Assembly (NCBI GenBank): GCA_044865965.1
Contig: JBIOTP010000043.1
Coordinates: 1-5,874 of the forward strand
DNA length: 5,874 nucleotides
From: Solirubrobacter sp044865965
GTDB lineage: Bacteria; Actinomycetota; Thermoleophilia; Solirubrobacterales; Solirubrobacteraceae
Reading direction: 5' to 3'
The position numbers and the translations under genes were made by a program. Within the stretch, counting starts at the first letter, position 1. Each line of letters begins with the position of its first letter. The notes under the pieces are model-generated. The model had not been told where the DNA came from. It saw only the letters and a list, made by a program, of their open reading frames with translations, and made no database searches. Shown piece by piece: positions 1-4,868 of this stretch.

Positions 1-576
1 GTGAGCCTCGCGCGCGACCTCGAGGCGCTGCTCTTCCTCTCGCCCGACCCGGTGCCCGTCGCCGAGCTGGCGGACGCCCTGCACGTCGAGGAGGACGCGG
101 TGGCCGCGGGCCTGCGGGCGCTCGGCACTGCGCTCGAAGGCCGCGGCGTCGTGCTGCGCGAGCTGGCCGGTGGCTGGATCCTCGCCTCGCATCCGGAGGC
201 CGAGGAGCCGGCGCGGCGGCTGCTGGCCCGCCCGCGCACGCCCTCGCTCACGCCGGCCCAGGCCGAGACGCTGGCCATCGTGGCCTACCTGCAGCCGGTC
301 TCGCGGCCCGAGGTCGCGCGGATCCGCGGCGTGGCGTCCGAGTCCGCGACGTCCGCGCTGGTCGAGCGCGGGCTGATCGAGGAGGCGGGCCGCTCGCAGT
401 TCGGCGCCGTGCTCTACCGCACCACGCCGCTGTTCCTCAAGCTCTTCGGGCTGGACTCGCCCGACGAGCTGCCGGACATCGCCCAGTGGGACCCGTCGCC
501 CGAGGAGGCCGCCGCGCTGCGCGACCGGCTCTTGCGGGCGGGCGAGGCGCGCGGCGACGCCGCCGCGGCGCGGTAG
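1..576 (+). CDS. scpB: SMC-Scp complex subunit ScpB (segregation and condensation protein B)
   Basis: ScpB is the dimeric winged-helix subunit that, with the kleisin ScpA, binds SMC to form bacterial condensin for chromosome compaction and segregation; it acts in the cytoplasm on the nucleoid. The 191-residue product has the usual family length. The N-terminal winged helix opens with a family-like stretch (LEALLFLSPDPVPVAELADAL). The second winged helix carries the hallmark ETLAIVAYLQPVSRPEV, then IRGV, ERGLIEEAGR, LYRTT and FLKLFGL, ending in DELPDI. The start is the GTG at base 1. Because it reads GTGA, the TGA at bases 2-4 could be the stop of an overlapping upstream scpA, but that gene is outside the window. 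An oddity is that the usual P-G-R-P before the L-Y-x-T-T motif is replaced by SQFGAV and the loop is about two residues shorter. Family assignment is firm; the exact start is slightly uncertain because nothing upstream is visible. Confidence 0.93.
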   Translation: MSLARDLEALLFLSPDPVPVAELADALHVEEDAVAAGLRALGTALEGRGVVLRELAGGWILASHPEAEEPARRLLARPRTPSLTPAQAETLAIVAYLQPVSRPEVARIRGVASESATSALVERGLIEEAGRSQFGAVLYRTTPLFLKLFGLDSPDELPDIAQWDPSPEEAAALRDRLLRAGEARGDAAAAR

Positions 577-580
577 GAGC

Positions 581-609
581 GAGGAGAGCTCCGGATGGCG
601 GCGAACTGA
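581..609 (+). promoter_or_regulatory. Strong ribosome-binding site followed by a four-codon mini-ORF
   Basis: GAGGAG at 581-586 is the best Shine-Dalgarno match between scpB and the next gene. It sits 8 bases before ATG 595, which encodes only Met-Ala-Ala-Asn before TGA at 607-609. The start of the next gene's signal peptide, ATG 618, lies 8 bases after that stop and has no good site of its own. Possible readings are a tiny leader peptide with re-initiation at 618, or a chance ATG. The site is visible in the sequence; any function is inference. Confidence 0.2.
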
Positions 610-617
610 GCGCCACG

Positions 618-2419
618 ATGCGCAACTTCTTTTGGGCTCGCGAGTTGCGAGCAGGCGTGCGGAAGCTGACCCTCGCGCTTGTCGCGATCCTGGCCCTTGG
701 CGGCCTGACCACCATCGGCTGGCCAAGGCCCAAACCGAGCCCGTCACGTACTCGGTCTATCCGGTCCCCGGCACGCTGACCGCGGGCGTGAGGACCACGA
801 TCTCGTTCCGCGGCGGTAACGCGGCGTCGATCGGGGCGGTCACGGTCAAGGGCTCGAAGAGCGGCACCCACGCGGGGACGCTCAAGCCGCACTCGGACGG
901 GCTGGGCGCGAGCTTCGTGCCGAGCAAGCCGTTCGCGGAGGGCGAGAAGGTCACCGTCACCACCGAGCGCAACGTGGTCAACGCCGCCAATGGCGACTTC
1001 TCGTTCACGATCGGTGAGCACACCGGGCGCAAGAACCGCGCGGTCGAGATGCCGAACGTCGGCCGCGGCAACATGCAGTCCTATCGCACCCGCCCCGACC
1101 TGTCCCCGCCGTCGGTGACGGTCATGACCAACAAGCCGGGCACCGCTCCCGGCCTCGTGTTCCTCGCGCCCAAGGGCGGCCGCGGCCAGGACGGGCCGAT
1201 GATCATCGACAACGCCGGCAGGCTCGTCTGGTTTCACGCCACGACGGGCAAGATCCCTGCCGACTTCCGCGTGCAGACCTACAACGGGCGGCCCGTGCTG
1301 ACCTGGTGGGAGGGATTGTTGTACGGCGGCGACGGCGACGGCGCCGGGATGATCTACGACCAGAGCTACAGGGAGATCGCGCGGGTCCGCGCCGGCAACG
1401 GCTACTCCACCGACATCCACGAGTTCACGATCACGCCGCAGAACACCGCGATCGTGCTCGCCTACGAGCGCTACACGCGCGACCTGCGGCCGTGGGGCGG
1501 ACGCAAGCAGGCGCGGATCGTCGACAACGTCATCCAGGAGATCGACCTCAAGAACGGGCTCGTGCTGTTCGAGTGGCACGCGTTCGGCAGCGTCTCGCCG
1601 GGCGAGTCGATGATCCCGGTCCCGACCGAACGTGGCTTCGAGTGGGAGTACTTCCACGTCAACGGCGTCGACCTCGACACCGACGGCAACTTCCTGGTCT
1701 CCGCACGCAACACGTCGACGATCTACAAGATCAACCGCGCCACCGGCAAGATCATGTGGCGCCTCGGCGGCAAGAAGTCCGACTTCAAGCTCGGCCCGGG
1801 CGTGCGCTTCGACTTCCAGCACAGCATCCGCCGCGAGCCCGACGGCACGCTCAAACTGTTCGACAACTCGGCCGCGCCGCCGCAGCGCAAGGCCTCGCGC
1901 GTGCTCACGATCCGGCTCGACGAGCGGGCCAAGACCGCGACGCTCGTGAGCGCGCTGCACCACCCGGCGAAGCTGCTCGCGAGCAGCCAGGGCAACGTCG
2001 AGCGCCTGCCGAACGGCGACGTGTTCGTCGGCTGGGGCTCGCAGCGCTACTTCACCGAGCACAGCCCGAGCGGCGACGTGCTGTTCGACGGCCGGCTCGC
2101 GCGCGGCAACGACAACTACCGTGCGTTCCGCTTCGAGTGGACCGGAACGCCGTCGATGCCGCCGAAGGTCACGGCGGCCACCGCGGACGGGAGCATCACC
2201 GGCCGTGTGAGCCGGAACGGCGCGACCGGCGTCGCCCGCTGGGAGCTGCTCGCGGGCACGGCTCCGAACGCGCTGACGCCGATCGGCTCGAAGCCCTCGG
2301 AGGGCTTCGAGACGGCGATCACGGCGCAGTCGAACGCCACGCTGGCGGCGATGCGCGCCTATGACGCGGCCGGCAACGTGCTGGCGACGAGCGCGCCGGT
2401 CAGGCCTGCGAAGCCGTAG
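618..2419 (+). CDS. Secreted arylsulfotransferase (ASST)-family beta-propeller protein, frameshifted within its signal peptide
   Basis: The main open frame (TTG 632 to TAG 2417-2419) encodes a protein of the ASST superfamily. Characterised members are extracytoplasmic propellers that transfer sulfate between phenolic compounds; many distant homologues have no proven activity. An N-terminal Ig-like region spans about 740-1020. The propeller core spans about 1100-2140 and shows STDIHEF (His at 1418), EYFHVNGVDLDTDGNFLVSA (His at 1655), the blade signature TGKIMWRLGG, FDFQHSI (His at 1820), FDNS, and QGNVERLPNGDVFVGWG. A small beta-rich domain (about 2155-2415) ends the protein. The main frame has no signal peptide. 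The frame starting at ATG 618 does: a basic n-region (AGVRK) and the hydrophobic core LTLALVAILALGGL. It then runs into TGA at 777-779. A one-base shift near 719-720 fuses the two into GLAKA|QTEP, a typical signal peptidase I site. I therefore annotate one gene from 618 with a frameshift. If the shift is real, the protein would not be exported and the gene may be decaying. Family is confident; substrate is unknown. Confidence 0.8.
717..724 (+). other. Probable -1 frameshift point (one missing base) in the ASST-family gene
   Basis: Codons in the ATG 618 frame read ATC GGC TGG CCA here, while the mature-domain frame reads CTG GCC AAG GCC CAA from base 719. Counting base 719 twice gives ATC GGC CTG GCC AAG GCC CAA, that is I-G-L-A-K-A-Q. 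This keeps the hydrophobic helix and supplies an A-K-A cleavage motif directly before the mature frame. Any shift before the TGA at 777 would join the frames, but this position gives the most natural signal peptide. Confidence 0.6.
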
Positions 2420-2422
2420 GCG

Positions 2423-2438
2423 AGCCCGGTCACCGGCT
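2423..2438 (+). terminator. Weak hairpin just after the ASST-family stop codon
   Basis: The sequence AGCCCGGTCACCGGCT can form a stem of about six pairs with one bulged C and a TCA loop, starting four bases after the TAG. It is placed where a terminator would be, but the stem is short and no T-tract follows, so intrinsic termination is only a possibility. Confidence 0.2.
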
Positions 2439-2647
2439 GTCGAGAGACCGAGCGCGGATATCGGGCCCGCCCACCTTCTCGATGGTGGCGCGGTGCGCCG
2501 AGTGGTCGGGCAGAGCAAAACGGTGAACCGCGAAGTCCGTGCGCTGACCGCCGAATTTGCACTGGCTACTTTCCTGAGTCTTTGACTGCCACGCCGCCGC
2601 GGCCGATCGCCGGTCAGGAAGCGATGGCGCGGTCCCCCCGGCCGCGC

Positions 2648-2653
2648 TATACA
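2648..2653 (+). promoter_or_regulatory. Possible -10 box (TATACA) with a near-leaderless start
   Basis: TATACA stands out in GC-rich surroundings and matches the housekeeping -10 consensus TATAAT at four positions. A transcript starting about seven bases after it would begin near 2660, only about six bases before ATG 2666. That fits the nearly leaderless genes common in actinobacteria and the lack of a good Shine-Dalgarno there. The hexamer 17 bases upstream (TGGCGC) is a poor -35. This is inference from one hexamer. Confidence 0.22.
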
Positions 2654-2665
2654 GGCCGCCGTCTG

Positions 2666-3124
2666 ATGCACGGCTTCTCCGAACATGTAGCGCTCGTGTC
2701 CGTGGACGTGGGCGGCCAGCGCTGGGCGCTCCCGCTCGCGGCCGTCGAGCGCGTGATCGGCATGGTGGCGATCTCGCCGCTCCCGGACTCCCCGGCCGGC
2801 GTCCGCGGCGCCATCAACGTCCACGGCGAGATCGTCCCGGTGCTCGACCTCGACGTGCGGATCGGCCGGCCATCACGTGAGCGGGGCACGCGCGGCCGGC
2901 TCGTGCTGGCGCAGGCGCGCGGGCGGCGCGTCGCGCTGCCGGTCGACGACGTGCTCGGCGTCGTGGAGGTCGACGAGGCCGCGATCGGCCCACCGCCTGA
3001 CGACGTGCCCGCGCCGCTGGGCGGCATCGCCGCGCTTCCGGACGGGGTCCTGCTCATCTACGACGTCGACGCCTTCCTCTCCGCCGCCGACGAGGCGGCC
3101 ATCGACGCGGCCATGGCTCGATGA
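2666..3124 (+). CDS. cheW: CheW-family chemosensory adaptor protein (first copy)
   Basis: CheW proteins are cytoplasmic SH3-like scaffolds that connect receptors to the CheA kinase in chemosensory arrays. The 152-residue product shows a full CheW fold: VSVDVGGQRWALPLAAVERV near the start, the central GAINVHGEIVPVLDLDVRIG (about residues 48-67), the second subdomain RRVALPVDDVLGVVEVDEAA, and a terminal beta-strand/helix region LIYDVDAFLS. The frame is open further upstream (TTG 2582, ATG 2624). I chose ATG 2666 because the CheW domain begins within ten residues of it and the upstream codons give only a low-complexity basic peptide. ATG 2624 has an AGGAAG, but only two bases away. The Arg usual in the NLRG-like motif is His here (H53). 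It is the first gene of the operon and its TGA overlaps the cheR ATG. It could be called WspB-like by position; function beyond CheW is inferred. Confidence 0.88.
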   Translation: MHGFSEHVALVSVDVGGQRWALPLAAVERVIGMVAISPLPDSPAGVRGAINVHGEIVPVLDLDVRIGRPSRERGTRGRLVLAQARGRRVALPVDDVLGVVEVDEAAIGPPPDDVPAPLGGIAALPDGVLLIYDVDAFLSAADEAAIDAAMAR

Positions 3125-4335
3125 CGCTCCCGGCGCCCGTCATCAACGGCGCGCGCACGCTCGTCGCCCGCCGGCTCGGGCTCGATTTTCCGGCGCGCCG
3201 CGGCGCGGACCTCGAGCGCGCGCTGACCGCTGCTGCCGGCGACGCGGGCGAGCTCGCGCTGCTCGCGGCTCTGCACGAGCAGCCCACGAGCGGCCCTCAG
3301 TGGCGCGCGCTGATCGCGGCGCTGACGGTCCGCGAGAGCTACTTCTTCCGCGATGCGCCGCTGTTCGCGGCGCTGGAGCAGGTGCTGGCGGAGCTGATCG
3401 CGCGGCGCCGCGCGGCGGGCGATCTCCGGCTCGCGCTGTGGAGCGCCGGCTGCGCCGCGGGCGAGGAGCCCTACTCGCTGGCGATGCTGGTCGAGCGGCT
3501 GCTCGGAGACCCTGCCGGCTGGCAGCTGACGATCCTCGCGACCGACGTGAACGCCGCGTCGCTCGAGGCGGCGGCGCACGGCACGTACAGCGCCTGGGCG
3601 CTGCGCGAGACGCCGGCGTGGGCCCGCGCACGCCACTTCCGTCCGAGCGGCAGCAAGCGCTACGAGCTCTCCCGCCGGATCCGGGAGCTGGTGACGTTTG
3701 CGCCGCTGAACCTGGCCGTCGACGGCTACCCGAGCTCGCTCGACGTGATCGTCTGCCGCAACGTGCTCATGTATTTCACCGAGGCAGCGCGCCGCGCGGC
3801 CGTGGCGCGGCTCGCGAGCGCCGTCGCGCCGGGCGGCTGGCTCGCGCTGAGCCCGCTCGACAGCGTCGCCGAGCCGGCCGGGTTCGAGGCGGTTGAGCAG
3901 CCGGGCTGCCGGCTCCTGCACCGCGATCGCCCGGTGCCGGCGCCCGCCCGCCCTGCCGCCGCGCCGGCGCCGCCCGCCCTCACGCGCGCCCGCGCGCACG
4001 CCGACAGCGGCCGGCTCGACGCCGCGCTCGTCCTCTGCCGGGCGGCGCTGCGCGAGGACGCGCTCGACATCGAGGCGCACCTGCTGCTGGCTGCGATCGA
4101 GGAGGAGCGCGGCGACCTCGACGCCGCGATCGCCGCGCTGCGCCGGGCGATCTACGTCGCGCCCGACGCCTCGACCGCCCACTTGCGGCTCGGCGGCCTG
4201 CTGCTGCGCACCGGGGCTGTGGAGGAGGGGCGGCGCAGCCTCGCGACAGCGGCGGAGTTGCTGCGCCGGCGCCCGCCCGAGACGCTCGTGCCCGGCGGGC
4301 TCACCGCGGGGAGCCTGCTCGAGGCGCTGTCATGA
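3121..4335 (+). CDS. cheR: CheR-type receptor methyltransferase with C-terminal TPR repeats
   Basis: CheR uses S-adenosylmethionine to methylate glutamates on chemoreceptors, driving adaptation. Within 404 residues, about 1-266 form the methyltransferase. Visible motifs are TVRESYFFRD (69-78), the SAM-binding WSAGCAAGEEPYSL (107-120), the acidic ATDVN (140-144), the HGTYS segment of the beta-subdomain, and VCRNVLMYF (211-219). A Pro/Ala-rich linker (about 269-286) leads to a helical region (about 287-384) resembling three TPR repeats, for example SGRLDAALVLCRAALREDAL and GDLDAAIAALRRAIYVAPDA. Such a C-terminal TPR extension is known in WspC of Pseudomonas and FrzF of Myxococcus, usually in systems controlling functions other than flagellar chemotaxis. 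ATG 3121 overlaps the preceding stop (ATGA), and the CheR N-terminal helices start at once, which supports this start. Its own stop overlaps the second cheW. The enzyme class is secure; the binding partner of the TPR region is unknown. Confidence 0.93.
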   Translation: MTLPAPVINGARTLVARRLGLDFPARRGADLERALTAAAGDAGELALLAALHEQPTSGPQWRALIAALTVRESYFFRDAPLFAALEQVLAELIARRRAAGDLRLALWSAGCAAGEEPYSLAMLVERLLGDPAGWQLTILATDVNAASLEAAAHGTYSAWALRETPAWARARHFRPSGSKRYELSRRIRELVTFAPLNLAVDGYPSSLDVIVCRNVLMYFTEAARRAAVARLASAVAPGGWLALSPLDSVAEPAGFEAVEQPGCRLLHRDRPVPAPARPAAAPAPPALTRARAHADSGRLDAALVLCRAALREDALDIEAHLLLAAIEEERGDLDAAIAALRRAIYVAPDASTAHLRLGGLLLRTGAVEEGRRSLATAAELLRRRPPETLVPGGLTAGSLLEALS

Positions 4336-4868
4336 CGAGCGGACTCGACTGGGCGCGGGCGCGCGAGCGGCTCGACCGGGCCCGGCGCGCGCTCGAGCAC
4401 GTCGACACGCCCGAGGAGGAGCGCGCGGTGCTGGAGGCGCGCGCCCGTGAGTTGGCGGCGCCGATCGGCTCCGCGGCAGTGGGCGAGTGGCGCGACATCG
4501 TCGTCTTCGTGCTCTGTGGGGAGCGCTTCGCTGCCGACGCCGCGCACGTGCTCGAAGCGCTGCCGCTGGGCGAGCCGACCCCGGTGCCGGGCACGCCGGA
4601 GCACCTGCTCGGCGTCGTCAACCACCGTGGCCGCGTGCTGCCGGTGCTGGACCTGCGGCGCCGGCTCGTGCCGGGCGGCGAGACCGAGCGCGAGCTCACG
4701 CACACGGTCGCCGTGTCGGTCGACGGCATGACGTTCGGCATCGCGGCCGAGGGCGTGGAGGAGACGAGCCGCGAGCACGCGGGAGCGCGCGAGCTCGCGG
4801 TGCTTGACCTGGAGGCTTTGGCCGCGGACCCGCGGCTGCGCATCGACGAGGACCTGGAGAGGCGATGA
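4332..4868 (+). CDS. cheW: CheW-family adaptor with helical N-terminal extension and shortened C-terminal half (second copy)
   Basis: The 178-residue product has two parts. Residues 1-54 are charged and predicted helical (ARERLDRARRALEHVDTPEE, then RAVLEARARELAAP), not part of the CheW fold. Residues about 55-165 are a CheW domain: IVVFVLCGERFAADAAHVLE, then the core LLGVVNHRGRVLPVLDLRRR (Arg99 kept), then HTVAVSVDGMTFGIAAEGVE. After this a normal CheW has about 20-30 more residues before its last strand and helix; here the chain goes almost directly to ELAVLDLEALAADP. The domain is therefore compact compared with the first copy. A GAGG at 4321-4324 sits 7 bases before the ATG, which overlaps the cheR stop; its own stop overlaps the receptor start. 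By position after cheR-TPR it corresponds to WspD, which also has an N-terminal extension. The likely role is receptor-kinase coupling or scaffolding; the purpose of the extension is unknown. Confidence 0.87.
   Translation: MTSGLDWARARERLDRARRALEHVDTPEEERAVLEARARELAAPIGSAAVGEWRDIVVFVLCGERFAADAAHVLEALPLGEPTPVPGTPEHLLGVVNHRGRVLPVLDLRRRLVPGGETERELTHTVAVSVDGMTFGIAAEGVEETSREHAGARELAVLDLEALAADPRLRIDEDLERR

Larger units (their letters stand above)
2420..2665 (+). promoter_or_regulatory. Non-coding region upstream of the chemosensory operon
   Basis: This 246-base gap has no credible gene. Bases about 2510-2590 are clearly AT-richer than the flanking genes, as expected for a regulatory stretch. Small inverted repeats are present: CCACC (2471-2475) with GGTGG (2484-2488), and GGCGC (2487-2491) with GCGCC (2495-2499) around a GGT loop. 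The two share bases 2487-2488 and so are mutually exclusive in part. No run of T follows either of them. The operon promoter most likely lies in this region, but no site has a convincing paired -35 and -10. Confidence 0.4.

Noticed and set aside
729..735. CCCAAAC, which has the X-XXY-YYZ pattern of a -1 slippery heptamer, within the ASST-family frame conflict
   Set aside because: In the ATG 618 frame the codons are CCC AAA CCG, so the heptamer is out of phase and slipping would put both tRNAs on mismatched first bases. A missing base near 719-720 explains the data better than programmed frameshifting.
2429..2440. The 12-base word GGTCACCGGCTG repeated at 5179-5190
   Set aside because: It is a single GC-rich match, one copy intergenic and one inside the receptor gene, with no extended similarity; this is consistent with chance.
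2361..2585. Short plus-strand frame overlapping the end of the ASST-family gene and the intergenic region, and a minus-strand frame at 2359-2562
   Set aside because: Both overlap secure coding sequence, have Arg-rich, motif-free products and no ribosome-binding site.
2602..2609. GCCGATCG resembling the -10 element of flagellar sigma-28 promoters (GCCGATAA) upstream of cheW
   Set aside because: The required TAAA about 15 bases upstream is TGAC, and GCCGAT-like words are expected by chance in such GC-rich DNA.
437..2824. A very long open frame on the minus strand (about 795 codons) across scpB, the ASST-family gene and the first cheW
   Set aside because: The translation is dominated by Arg, Ala, Val and Asp with no recognisable domain and lies opposite well-supported genes. 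Stop codons are rare in antisense frames of GC-rich genes.
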